Below are positions 48,022 through 57,026 of a DNA stretch of 64,000 nucleotides, one piece after another. Made by a program: the position numbers and the translations under genes. How positions within the stretch are numbered: the first letter of the stretch is position 1; the number at the start of each line of letters is the position of its first letter. Location of the stretch: the NCBI GenBank assembly GCA_052379845.1, contig JBQTCF010000020.1, one strand, 5' to 3'. Below the pieces are notes generated by a model. That model searched no databases. It worked only from the letters and a program-made list of their open reading frames with translations, and was not told where the DNA came from. Source of the stretch: Roseinatronobacter sp052379845 (GTDB lineage Bacteria > Pseudomonadota > Alphaproteobacteria > Rhodobacterales > Rhodobacteraceae).

Positions 48022-49122
48022 ATGGCTCAAACAATTATCCCTTGGGGTGACCCAAAAGCACAAAAGAAATGGTCAGCAACCCTTGCCCGCGATGTGGCCC
48101 GCACCGGCTATTTTTCGCGCAAATTCATGGGCAAAGGTGAAAACAACATCATCGAAGAAAAGCTCGATATCGCGTCTGATGCAGGTGATCGCGTCTCTTT
48201 CGATCTGTCCGTTCGCCTGCGCCAGCGCCCGACAAGTGGCGACAAGCGTGTGAAGGGAAAGGAAGAAAACCTGCGCTTCTTCACCGATGAAGTCATCATT
48301 GACCAACTCCGTCACCCTGTTTCGGCTGGTGGCCGCATGTCCCGCAAGCGCACTATCCACGATATGCGCAAGATCGCCAAGGACCGGCTGGCCGAATACT
48401 GGCGCACCTATCTGGATGAGCTGAAATTCATCTATCTGTCCGGCGCGCGCGGGATGAATACGGAATTCATCGAAGCCTTCGATTACAGCGGACACGCTGG
48501 CAACCCGCTGCGCACACCCGATGCCACGCACCAGCTGTATGGCGGCGCTGCGACCAGCAAGGCCACGATCACCACTTCGGACAAGATGTCCCGTGATCTG
48601 ATCGAGCGTGCTGAAACCCATGCGCGCATGATCCGCGCCGTTGACCCCGATGCGACTGACATGGTGCCGGTTAATGTCGATGGTGATGACCGCTTTGTTA
48701 CCGTCATGTCTACCTATCAGGAACATGACATGCGCACCGCCGATACCAACGGCTGGGTGAAAATCCAAGCTGACGCCAGCAAAGCAGAAGGTCGCAACAA
48801 CCCGATCTTCAAGGGCAGCTTGGGGATGATCAAAAACGTGGTTTTGCACAGCCATGAAAACGTCATCCGATTCAACGATTTCGGGACTGGCGGAAATCTT
48901 CCGGCAGCACGCGCGCTGTTTCTCGCTCGCCAGGCAGGGGTGATCGCCTACGGCACACCCGGCGGCATGCGGTATATGTGGAAGGAAGAAATGGAAGATT
49001 ATGACAACGAACCCACCGTGGTCGCTGGCGTGATCTTTGGCTTTTCCAAGACCCGCTTCAACAACCGTGATTTCGGCGCACTGGCTCTGGATACCTACGC
49101 CATCCGGCCAACCGGAACCTGA
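48022..49122 (+). CDS. Major capsid protein, N4-gp56 family
   Basis: A 366-residue protein. The N-terminus TIIPWGDPKAQKKWSATLAR and LSVRLRQRPTSG are typical of N4-gp56 type capsid proteins of short-tailed phages. The ATG at 48022 has GAGGA seven bases upstream. It forms the HK97-fold shell. A hairpin terminator follows directly, and a CsrA-type site precedes it, so its level may be tightly controlled. Confidence 0.93.
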   Translation: MAQTIIPWGDPKAQKKWSATLARDVARTGYFSRKFMGKGENNIIEEKLDIASDAGDRVSFDLSVRLRQRPTSGDKRVKGKEENLRFFTDEVIIDQLRHPVSAGGRMSRKRTIHDMRKIAKDRLAEYWRTYLDELKFIYLSGARGMNTEFIEAFDYSGHAGNPLRTPDATHQLYGGAATSKATITTSDKMSRDLIERAETHARMIRAVDPDATDMVPVNVDGDDRFVTVMSTYQEHDMRTADTNGWVKIQADASKAEGRNNPIFKGSLGMIKNVVLHSHENVIRFNDFGTGGNLPAARALFLARQAGVIAYGTPGGMRYMWKEEMEDYDNEPTVVAGVIFGFSKTRFNNRDFGALALDTYAIRPTGT

Positions 49123-49136
49123 TCCAAGACATCACT

Positions 49137-49157
49137 GGGGCGCGCAAGCGCCCCTTT
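49137..49157 (+). terminator. Hairpin after the capsid gene
   Basis: GGGGCGC and GCGCCCC form a perfect 7-bp stem with a GCAA tetraloop, followed by TTT. Probably a partial terminator. Confidence 0.65.
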
Positions 49158-49187
49158 CACGCACACCTACGATAAGGATCAACCCCA

Positions 49188-49628
49188 ATGGCACTTTTCC
49201 AATCCGCGATGGCCGCGCGCCGCGAAACGCCCCCCTCCGGCTATGTCCATGGCGCGCGTATGGTCGCAATCTCCTCCTACACATTTACCCAAGATTTCAC
49301 CGCAGCAACCGACAAACTGGAACTCGGCCTGTTGCCCGCCGATACGCGCGCTGTCCGTGCAACGCTTATTGGCCAAAACACTGGCGCGACAAACGCCACG
49401 ATGGGCCTGATGTCTGGTGAACCTGGTGACATGAATGACGCGCGGACGGTAGGCAACGAATTCTTTGCCGCTCAGGCCGTGAACAACGCTGAAGTCGCCG
49501 GAACTGTCCTTGCATGCCTCAATATCGCGCCAAGCGACAAACACCGCGGTATTGGTGTGACCCTGTCTGCCAATGTCACAGCGGGCACAACCAAGAAGCT
49601 GACATTGGTTCTGGAATACATCCACTGA
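49188..49628 (+). CDS. Head decoration-type protein
   Basis: A 146-residue protein, AAGGA upstream. Beta-rich with Ala/Thr/Gly (ISSYTFTQDFTAATDKLELG, TAGTTKKLTLVLEYIH). Position right after the capsid gene fits a capsid-decorating or stabilising protein; no precise family. Confidence 0.6.
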   Translation: MALFQSAMAARRETPPSGYVHGARMVAISSYTFTQDFTAATDKLELGLLPADTRAVRATLIGQNTGATNATMGLMSGEPGDMNDARTVGNEFFAAQAVNNAEVAGTVLACLNIAPSDKHRGIGVTLSANVTAGTTKKLTLVLEYIH

Positions 49629-49655
49629 GCCTGACCAGACAGAGATAGTTGACGC

Positions 49656-49687
49656 AGGGGCGGGCGGTTGATCTGCTCGCCCCTTTT
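49656..49687 (+). terminator. Hairpin terminator after decoration gene
   Basis: AGGGGCG (49656-49662) pairs with CGCCCCT (49678-49684), followed by TTT. Together with the hairpin after the capsid gene it would lower downstream expression. Confidence 0.6.
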
Positions 49688-49710
49688 CTCAAGCACAAGG
49701 AAACCCAGCC

Positions 49711-50217
49711 GTGAAGATCGAAAGCAAAATCAAACGCCCCAAGGGCACATTCATCGAAATGGCCGATGGGACACGCTACGCCTTTTTCGAGAATGATAAA
49801 GGCGCGCATGTCGCAGATGTTGAAAACCCCACTCATATCGAGCGATTGCTTGCCATTCCTGAAGGATTTGGCATCTATAACGAAGGCAAGGTCATTCCGG
49901 CCGCAGATGTGGAAGCCGCTATCAATGATCTGGTCAGGACGCCGGAAACCCCTGTCAACCCCCAACCCCAGACTGATCCCGAACCCGCCGCCAATGGCGA
50001 GGGTGAAGGCGAAGCTACTGGTGAACATGGCGAGGGTGGCGCGTCAAATGACGACAATGGCCCAAACACCGACGATGCAATCCCGCTGGAAGCGATGACG
50101 GAAACGGACCTGCGCGCTTTGTTTGAAAGCGAGCTTGGCCGCAAACCGCACCACCGCGCCGGTATGGACAAGCTGATCGAAGACATCACCGCGCACCGCG
50201 CCGCACAGGCGGAGTAA
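49711..50217 (+). CDS. Acidic virion-type hypothetical protein
   Basis: A 168-residue protein, GTG start with AAGGAA. N-terminal beta region (GTFIEMADGTRYAFFENDKG), acidic Gly/Glu linker and a C-terminal helical domain (LRALFESELGRKPHHRAGMD) like HeH/LEM motifs. Possibly a head-completion protein. Confidence 0.55.
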   Translation: MKIESKIKRPKGTFIEMADGTRYAFFENDKGAHVADVENPTHIERLLAIPEGFGIYNEGKVIPAADVEAAINDLVRTPETPVNPQPQTDPEPAANGEGEGEATGEHGEGGASNDDNGPNTDDAIPLEAMTETDLRALFESELGRKPHHRAGMDKLIEDITAHRAAQAE

Positions 50218-50223
50218 TAGCCC

Positions 50224-50907
50224 ATGGCCTTCACCGCGCGCCAAGTGATCCAAACCGCACAGGCAACACTGCAAGACGCAGGGGCCGTGCGCTGGGTCTT
50301 GCCTGAACTGCTGAATTACCTGAACGCAGGCACGCGCGAAATCGCCCTGCAAAAGCCTACGGCGACCAGCGTGACCACGACAATGAACCTTGTGTCGGGA
50401 ACCAAGCAAACACTACCAGAGGGCTATCACCGCCTTCTGGGGGCCATTCAAAATGTCGGCAATGGCAGGGTCATAAAGCCGATCATGCGCGAGATTCTGG
50501 ACCAGCACATGCCGGGGTGGCACAGCAACACCACACTGCCGTTCAATGGGACAGTTCAACACATCATCGACGACATGTTTGACACTTCGGTTTTCTACGT
50601 CTGTCCCGGTAATGATGGGACAGGGGAAATCGAAGTTATCATGTCACGGCTGCCCGCCCCGATCCCCGCACCTTCAAGTCCAATGGATATCGAATCCTAC
50701 ACCGCAGATGTCATGGTGCCCGACATCTATGAAAACTGTCTGGTGGACTATGTCTGCTATCGGGCGTTTTCAAAGGACATCGCTGTGGCAGGTGCCGCAC
50801 AACGCGCCCAAGCGCACTATCAGCTGTTCCAACAGTCTTTGGGCATCAAAACCCAAGTCGACATGGCGCAAAACGTAGACACCCCCAAGTCCCGCTTCAG
50901 CCAGTAA
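50224..50907 (+). CDS. Head-tail adaptor, DUF6682-like
   Basis: A 227-residue protein (ARQVIQTAQATLQDAGAVRW, LPELLNYLNAGTREIALQKP). This resembles a family of phage adaptor proteins that sit under the portal (recalled as DUF6682). Position after head genes agrees. Confidence 0.65.
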   Translation: MAFTARQVIQTAQATLQDAGAVRWVLPELLNYLNAGTREIALQKPTATSVTTTMNLVSGTKQTLPEGYHRLLGAIQNVGNGRVIKPIMREILDQHMPGWHSNTTLPFNGTVQHIIDDMFDTSVFYVCPGNDGTGEIEVIMSRLPAPIPAPSSPMDIESYTADVMVPDIYENCLVDYVCYRAFSKDIAVAGAAQRAQAHYQLFQQSLGIKTQVDMAQNVDTPKSRFSQ

Positions 50908-50915
50908 GGTAGAAA

Positions 50916-51719
50916 ATGGCAAACCCGATCCGCCTGACAGAGTTTTTGCGATACGTCCTGCCGCATGCGCCTGGCGTGCCTGACGTGTTGGCCGAGCAAT
51001 ACATCAGAATGGCCGCAATCGAGTTTTGCGAACGCACCAAGTGCTGGCGTAAAATCTGTCACACGCATTTGGACCGAAAGAACACCGTGGCGCTTGTCGC
51101 GCCCAATTACGCGGCAATTCATCAAATCGAATATGCCTCATTCGCATCTGAAAGCGTCCCAAAGACGCCACTGACGCCGACACAATATTCAGACATGGGG
51201 AATACAGAGCGCGGCGGCCAGATGTCTGAAGACCTGCGGAAAATCAGGGCAACCATGCCAAGGTATTTGGGCGGCGAAATCCTGAATTGTGATGTGCCAT
51301 CAGACGCTGACTGGCATGAAAATGTGGCGAATCTGCATGATGCAGGCGAAGGCGTGCCGAAATACATCACTCAGGTCAACCCGAACACTGTGACGGTATT
51401 CCCCCTTTCGCCCGGATATCTGGAAGTTTCGTTATTCCTCAAACCGCGAATGGGCCAGTCGCTGATAGCGGGAACAGAAGACGATCCTATTGTCGATGAA
51501 TACAACATGATGCCGGATTTCCTTCTTACGCAATGGGGCGAGCCTATTGCGTGCGGAGCGCTGTCCAAGATCCTGACCCTGCCGCAAAAGCAATGGACAG
51601 ACCCAAAGATGGCCTCCTACTACCTGTCGAAATTCGAGCGCGCATGTGACAGCCACTTTGCACAGGGCATCAAAGGTCAACAGCGCGCGCCCATCCGCTC
51701 CGGCTTCAGTTTTTTGTGA
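50916..51719 (+). CDS. Tail-tube/connector-type protein
   Basis: A 267-residue protein. LTEFLRYVLPHAPGVPDVLA and CERTKCWRKICHTHLDRKNT lie near the start, with many beta segments after. Similar proteins occur next to the adaptor in podovirus-like prophages. Exact role not known. Confidence 0.58.
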   Translation: MANPIRLTEFLRYVLPHAPGVPDVLAEQYIRMAAIEFCERTKCWRKICHTHLDRKNTVALVAPNYAAIHQIEYASFASESVPKTPLTPTQYSDMGNTERGGQMSEDLRKIRATMPRYLGGEILNCDVPSDADWHENVANLHDAGEGVPKYITQVNPNTVTVFPLSPGYLEVSLFLKPRMGQSLIAGTEDDPIVDEYNMMPDFLLTQWGEPIACGALSKILTLPQKQWTDPKMASYYLSKFERACDSHFAQGIKGQQRAPIRSGFSFL

Positions 51720-51725
51720 GGCCGC

Positions 51726-53294
51726 ATGCTGTTAAGATCGACAAATTTCTCTGGTGAAATTCCACGAATAGCTCCAAGGCTACTTCAACCTGGGTTTGCT
51801 CAGATCGCGCGAAATGTTCGATTGAGTGACGGCACTATCCATCCTCTGCGTGAAGCGACACTTGAGCATGTGCTTCCAGCAAGCGCAGCCAGTTTCACCT
51901 TCCATGCGGACAACTGGATTTCTTGGGGGTCTGTCGTCAACGCGGTGCCGGGGCCGGTCGCGCAAGACCGTCTTTATGTGACTGGTGACGCCCAACCCCG
52001 TGTGATCGTAAATGGGGGCACGCGCAACCTCGCGCTGCCCGCGCCTGCGGCAGCCCCGACCGTTGCGGCGATTGGGGATACCGACCCAGAAATAGAACAG
52101 ACCGTTTTGTTCACGTTCACATACGTCACGGATCAAGACGAAGAAAGCCCGCCCGCGCCACCATCTGCACCAATCATGTGGAACCCACCACTTGGGGTTA
52201 CAATCACGGACTTCGCCCCTCCCCCCCCGGGCCGGGGGGTTAGCCGCAGGCGCATTTATCGTTCTGAAACTTCTGCGTTTGGCGTGACGGATTTCTATTT
52301 CGTAGCTGAACAGCCAATCGCGCAGTCCAGCTTCACATACGAACAATCGTCGCACCCGCTTCAAGAAGTTATCCAAACCAACGACTATGACACGCCACCC
52401 ACAGACATGCAGGGCATTATTTCTATGCCCAACGGCATGATGGCAGCCTTTTCAGGTAAGGAAATATTGTTTTCCGAGCCGTTTGTCCCGCACGCTTGGC
52501 CGATCAAATATCGGCTGACAGTAGAAACGCCCGTGGTGGGCCTGGCGGCCTTCGGCTCGACCCTCGCAATCCTCACCACCGGCCAGCCCTATCTTGCCCA
52601 AGGAACGGCGCCGGAAAACATGGTGATGGAACGCATTGAGGTTAACTATCCTTGCGCATCTTCGCGCGGGATCGTGGATCTCGGATATGCCGCGGTTTAC
52701 CCATCGCCGGAGGGTCTGGTGATGATCATGCAAGGCCGCGCAGATGTCATATCGCGCAAGCTGTGGACACGCGAGCAATGGGAAGCCCTGAACCCCTCGA
52801 CATGGGTGGCAAGCCAGTATGACGGCGCTTATGTGGTGTCGTATGAAACCGCGCCAAACGAGCGCGCGGTTCTTGTCGTAGACCTGACCGGAGAACAGCC
52901 CTTTATCACGAATGCCGACATACAAGCGGCGGCTATGCACTACGATATAAAGACTGGAAGCCTGTTTTTTTTGGAAGGCATATCTTCTGGCACCAATATC
53001 AAGAAATGGGACGCCGGTGACCCAATGGTTTTCCATTGGCGTTCAGGACTTTTGCATTCCAGCGGGGCGATAGGGTTTGGAGCGGGGTTGACACAAACAA
53101 ACGATGATGAGGGTCAAGCGATCACTACGCGCGTGATCGCCAGCGGCGTTGTCATTCGGGAAACAGCAGACGCGGACACCGCATTTCGCATCCCTGACGG
53201 GCTGCACAATCGTTGGCAGTTTGAGTTTGAAGGCAGCGCCACAGTCACCGGCTATCTGATGGCAGGCGATATATCCGAAATGGCCGGAGGCTGA
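51726..53294 (+). CDS. Tail nozzle/stabilisation-type structural protein
   Basis: A 522-residue beta-rich protein. NVRLSDGTIHPLREATLEHV, AAFGSTLAILTTGQPYLAQG and SPEGLVMIMQGRADVISRKL suggest a beta-propeller-like tail part, as in short-tailed phage nozzles. GAGG ribosome site. Within it, a C8/G6 run (52221-52239) could form a hairpin or slip during replication. Confidence 0.6.
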   Translation: MLLRSTNFSGEIPRIAPRLLQPGFAQIARNVRLSDGTIHPLREATLEHVLPASAASFTFHADNWISWGSVVNAVPGPVAQDRLYVTGDAQPRVIVNGGTRNLALPAPAAAPTVAAIGDTDPEIEQTVLFTFTYVTDQDEESPPAPPSAPIMWNPPLGVTITDFAPPPPGRGVSRRRIYRSETSAFGVTDFYFVAEQPIAQSSFTYEQSSHPLQEVIQTNDYDTPPTDMQGIISMPNGMMAAFSGKEILFSEPFVPHAWPIKYRLTVETPVVGLAAFGSTLAILTTGQPYLAQGTAPENMVMERIEVNYPCASSRGIVDLGYAAVYPSPEGLVMIMQGRADVISRKLWTREQWEALNPSTWVASQYDGAYVVSYETAPNERAVLVVDLTGEQPFITNADIQAAAMHYDIKTGSLFFLEGISSGTNIKKWDAGDPMVFHWRSGLLHSSGAIGFGAGLTQTNDDEGQAITTRVIASGVVIRETADADTAFRIPDGLHNRWQFEFEGSATVTGYLMAGDISEMAGG

Positions 53295-53296
53295 AA

Positions 53297-55588
53297 ATGA
53301 ACAGCACCGAACGCCGCCTTTTTGAGGCGCTCCAAATTTTAATCGGGGATCGGGGCAATCCTGAAAAAAGGGCATTGCGCGTCGAAGATTTGAAAAAGAT
53401 CACAGCCGCGCAAGAAAGCCAGGCAAGCGCTGAACGTATGGCAAAAATCGCGGTAGCGGTTGACGAACAAGGTCAAGCCATCGATCAAATCCTTGTTGAT
53501 CTAGTAGCGCTGAACTCAAAAACCGATGCCGCAATCAGCGACCTCTCAAATCTGATTGACATTCTGCCTGAAGATCTTGACGCGCTGATTGCAGATTTGG
53601 CCGCTGTAGACCAAGCATTGATAGACGCCCAAGCCGCGCGTGACCAAGCACAAGGGATCAGGGACGAGACAGAGGCATATAAAGACAGCACAGAGGCCGC
53701 CAAAAACGTCACCATCGCCGCGCGCGACCAAGCGCAAAGTTCTGCGCTTTCAGCCGAGAGTAGCTCAGGGGCGGCCTTGGGGTATGCTGAAGCAGCAGAC
53801 ACCGCGAGTTCAGATGCCGGTGTGAGCGCCACAGCAGCAGCCGCGTCGGCTACCATTGCCCTAGCGGCACAAGACGATGCACAGGGCGCCGCGTCAGCGG
53901 CAAGCGTATCCGCCAATAGCGCTGCAGCATCATCGACATCAGCGGGGGCAAGCGCGGCGGCGGCGCTTGCCGACAGGCAATCAGCGGAAACAGCACGTTC
54001 CGGTTCCGAAGCCGCGCGCGACATAGCCGTGACGGCACGTCAGGACGCGCAAACCGCAGCAAGCACCGCCACAACGCAGGCCGGCATATCCACAAGTGCA
54101 GCGACCAATGCAGAGACCTCGGCCACAGCAGCGGCAGTATCCGCCAGCGCGGCCCTGAGCAGCGCCAGCGATGCTGAACAGAGCGCGGCGGCATCCAACG
54201 AAGCAAAATTAGACGCCGAGACCGCAAGATCACAAGCCCAATCCGCGCAAACGAACGCGGCCAACAGCGCGACGAGCGCGGGGGCCAGCGAATCTTCAGC
54301 ATCAACCAGCGCGATCAATGCGGCGAATAGCGCATCAGCGGCAGGCGCATCCGCGACCTCGGCGGCCACCAATGCATCAACGGCCTCGACGGCGGCCTCG
54401 AACGCAGAGACAAGCGCCAACGCCGCCAATGCAAGCCGGGTTACCGCTGAAACCGCAGCCAGCAATGCGGGTATTGCGCGCGATCAAGCCGTCACCGCGC
54501 GGGACAGCGCCAATGACGCCGCCGCCTTGGCAGGCGACCGACTGGAAGTCACGGCGGCGATAACAAGCCAAGGCACATCTGTTCTTGATGACCAGTTCCT
54601 TGCGGTCAACACCACCCAAAGCTGGACTCGCACGGGTTCAGGTGGTTCTTTGACACGGCCTGACAACACCGTGTTTTCCATCGGGACTGACTGGCGCTTT
54701 GTTGTCGCATCAGGCCAGACGGACGGGTTGCATACTCGATCCGACCGGGCGATTTGGCGCGGTGCGAAAAACGCAGACGCATATATCGTTGAAGTTGATT
54801 TCACGCTTGAAAGCGGAAACATCGACGGTGCCGGGATTTGGTTTGACTGGGCCGATACATCTGGCACCATTTTAAGGTCGGCCATTCGGCTTGATGAAGC
54901 CAGCGCGGGGCCGGTTGTCGCAGGCGAGGCTATGACCGCCCGCGCACTCGTTATGCGCCCGGGCAATTTGCCATCGGCATTCCAGTCGATCCGCGTTTGG
55001 GTCTATGCCAACAGAAATGACCTTTCGCTTGGGAATGCGGCCAAGACAATCAGTTTCCATCGGGTGAGCATTCGCGCTGCCACCGACAGCGAAACCAAGT
55101 TGGTCGATGTCGAGGCTGCGATTACCCAAGAAAGCATCGCGCGCGTCAATGCGGACGCTGCACTGGCCACAAGCATCAACACTGTGCAATCCAATCTTGA
55201 CGGGACCAACGCTACAGTGTCCCAGCAAGCCAGCGCAATCAGCACGCTAGAGGGGAATGCGGCCGCAGTCTTGGCGCTGCGCGTCAAGGCCGGGACAGGA
55301 GGCGCAGCGCTTGAACTTGTAGCGGCAGACGGGCCAGATGGGCCAGCATCAACTGCGCGCGTTTCCGCGTCAGATATCATCCTGAACGGGTCTGTAACTG
55401 CCACGGAGCTTGCCGCGTCATCGGTGGACGCAACAAAAATAGATGTGCAATCTCTTTCTGCCGTTTCTGCACTTATCGGACTATTAAGATCGAAAACATC
55501 AGGAGAGCGCGTAGAAATCGAAGATGACAGGATAAGGGTCTTTGATAGCAACAATGTTGTTAGGGTTGTTATCGGGGATCTATCCTAA
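53297..55588 (+). CDS. Long coiled-coil tail fibre-type protein
   Basis: A 763-residue protein. Residues ~100-430 are a low-complexity Ala/Ser/Thr repeat (SAANASxA-like heptads), a long trimeric coiled coil. A globular beta domain (~430-590) follows, and then a C-terminal part (AITQESIARVNADAALATSI to VVIGDLS) resembling the DUF1983-type end of phage tail-tip proteins. GGAGG ribosome site. Likely the fibre that carries the tip proteins encoded next. Confidence 0.72.
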   Translation: MNSTERRLFEALQILIGDRGNPEKRALRVEDLKKITAAQESQASAERMAKIAVAVDEQGQAIDQILVDLVALNSKTDAAISDLSNLIDILPEDLDALIADLAAVDQALIDAQAARDQAQGIRDETEAYKDSTEAAKNVTIAARDQAQSSALSAESSSGAALGYAEAADTASSDAGVSATAAAASATIALAAQDDAQGAASAASVSANSAAASSTSAGASAAAALADRQSAETARSGSEAARDIAVTARQDAQTAASTATTQAGISTSAATNAETSATAAAVSASAALSSASDAEQSAAASNEAKLDAETARSQAQSAQTNAANSATSAGASESSASTSAINAANSASAAGASATSAATNASTASTAASNAETSANAANASRVTAETAASNAGIARDQAVTARDSANDAAALAGDRLEVTAAITSQGTSVLDDQFLAVNTTQSWTRTGSGGSLTRPDNTVFSIGTDWRFVVASGQTDGLHTRSDRAIWRGAKNADAYIVEVDFTLESGNIDGAGIWFDWADTSGTILRSAIRLDEASAGPVVAGEAMTARALVMRPGNLPSAFQSIRVWVYANRNDLSLGNAAKTISFHRVSIRAATDSETKLVDVEAAITQESIARVNADAALATSINTVQSNLDGTNATVSQQASAISTLEGNAAAVLALRVKAGTGGAALELVAADGPDGPASTARVSASDIILNGSVTATELAASSVDATKIDVQSLSAVSALIGLLRSKTSGERVEIEDDRIRVFDSNNVVRVVIGDLS

Positions 55589-55908
55589 TGCCTTTTGGTA
55601 TAGCAGTCGAAACGACCGAAGGTCTGACAAACCTTTTGGATATAAATGATGGGCGACCTAATCTTTCTCACATAGTAAAAACCCGTGAGAGTGGAAGTAT
55701 CGCCATACCCACAAATTTATCATCTTCAATTATTCTTGTCTCTGCGCGAATTGACCCTGTGCCAAATGGTTATATTCAAGCTGGAATAAATTTTGGTCTA
55801 GGGACAAGCGGGAACACACTATCTTGGAGCTTTCTGGATCAAAACTTGAACCCGATAGAGGATGGCGCTTCTATTCATGTCACCATTGTTTTGTTTGGAG
55901 TAGATTGA
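55588..55908 (+). CDS. AT-rich fibre-tip protein
   Basis: A 106-residue protein starting in the upstream stop (TAATG). Beta-rich (LSSSIILVSARIDPVPNGYI). GC content is clearly lower than in neighbours, as with exchanged receptor-binding modules. No family recognised. Confidence 0.5.
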   Translation: MPFGIAVETTEGLTNLLDINDGRPNLSHIVKTRESGSIAIPTNLSSSIILVSARIDPVPNGYIQAGINFGLGTSGNTLSWSFLDQNLNPIEDGASIHVTIVLFGVD

Positions 55909-56579
55909 TGGCTTACGGTTTCCAAGTGATCAATTCTGAAAATAAAGTAGTGCTGGACGCAGCATCTATACTGCCAGCATCCGAAGGCAGCGATATTTTT
56001 TCCACTGACGCTCAAGGTGTTTTTTCAACATCTAAAAAAAGAGGAATTTACTTAGTCCCACTGACAAATGACCAAATGATGACGCCACAAAGGTCCGCGC
56101 CTGGATTAAATACCTTCAGACTTAGAAGCGGCGCAGGAAGCCCTCCCCCGGCTCTGGCCAATACGGACATAACGACTAAACGGATTGTATCTTTTAACGA
56201 GGTATCGCCACCTTCAGGATATGGCATGGCAGTCTTTACATCTGAAGGGGAGGCTGTTTTCCACACAAATGCCCCGCTACTATCTGTTTTAAGCGTTCAG
56301 AGGCATATTCTTTCTGCAAGCCAAAACGAATTGAATGTTGATATCCCCTCTGCCGCCACTCATTTCATAATACAATCTGGCTGGCGTCAGTTTTTCCCAA
56401 TACCTCAAACACAGAACACGCTAGTTATAAGCGTTGGGATTAAAAGGTTGACTGCGGCAACCGCTGTTTTAATGCCAGATCAGTGGGGGAGTTTAGAGAT
56501 CTCAACATCTAACACGTCTGCCGTTCAAGACTGCCCAGTGACGTTTTTGGCCGCTAGAATAATTGAACCAATAGGATGA
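55908..56579 (+). CDS. AT-rich fibre-tip protein
   Basis: A 223-residue protein from the ATG at 55908, overlapping the upstream stop. GFQVINSENKVVLDAASILP and a beta-sandwich-like rest suggest a tail-fibre tip. Like its neighbour it is AT-rich. ATGA overlap with the next gene. Confidence 0.55.
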   Translation: MAYGFQVINSENKVVLDAASILPASEGSDIFSTDAQGVFSTSKKRGIYLVPLTNDQMMTPQRSAPGLNTFRLRSGAGSPPPALANTDITTKRIVSFNEVSPPSGYGMAVFTSEGEAVFHTNAPLLSVLSVQRHILSASQNELNVDIPSAATHFIIQSGWRQFFPIPQTQNTLVISVGIKRLTAATAVLMPDQWGSLEISTSNTSAVQDCPVTFLAARIIEPIG

Positions 56580-57022
56580 ATCTGATGCGGGTGACCATGC
56601 AAGACCAGAAAAAATTAATCGCCTGGGCGGAGCCACGCATGGGCGTTGAAACAGGGCGCGCGCCACCGGAAACGCTGGCTTTGGGCGTTCTAGATGATGC
56701 TGGCAAAATACGCGCGGTAGTCTGGCTCAATGCTTTCTATGCGACACATGCGAGCGCCCATATAGCTTCTGACAGATCACGCGCATGGTCTACCGCAAAA
56801 GTCTGGCGCGTAATATTTGCTTTTGCCTTCGACCACTTGCAGAAAACCCGCCTGACATTGATCATCCCAGAGTGGAACATCAAGGCTATAACCTTGGCAA
56901 TGAAACTGGGCTTCAAAGTCGAAGGTGTAGCAAGATGTGGCGCAAATGACGGATCAGATGGTATAGTGCTTGGTATGCTGTCGCACGAATGCCGTTGGCT
57001 GCCAAAACAGATCAAGGAGTAA
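56576..57022 (+). CDS. GNAT-like acetyltransferase
   Basis: A 148-residue protein. VWRVIFAFAFDHLQKTRLTL and ITLAMKLGFKVEGVARCGAN follow the RimJ-type GNAT pattern. It lies in the tail module directly after fibre genes. It could modify a virion protein or a host factor; the substrate is unknown. Confidence 0.7.
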   Translation: MNLMRVTMQDQKKLIAWAEPRMGVETGRAPPETLALGVLDDAGKIRAVVWLNAFYATHASAHIASDRSRAWSTAKVWRVIFAFAFDHLQKTRLTLIIPEWNIKAITLAMKLGFKVEGVARCGANDGSDGIVLGMLSHECRWLPKQIKE

Positions 57023-57026
57023 CAAA

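Noticed and set aside
52221..52239. Frameshift at the C-run/G-run in the tail protein gene
   Set aside because: The frame stays open and the protein sequence keeps its character on both sides, so no disruption is evident.
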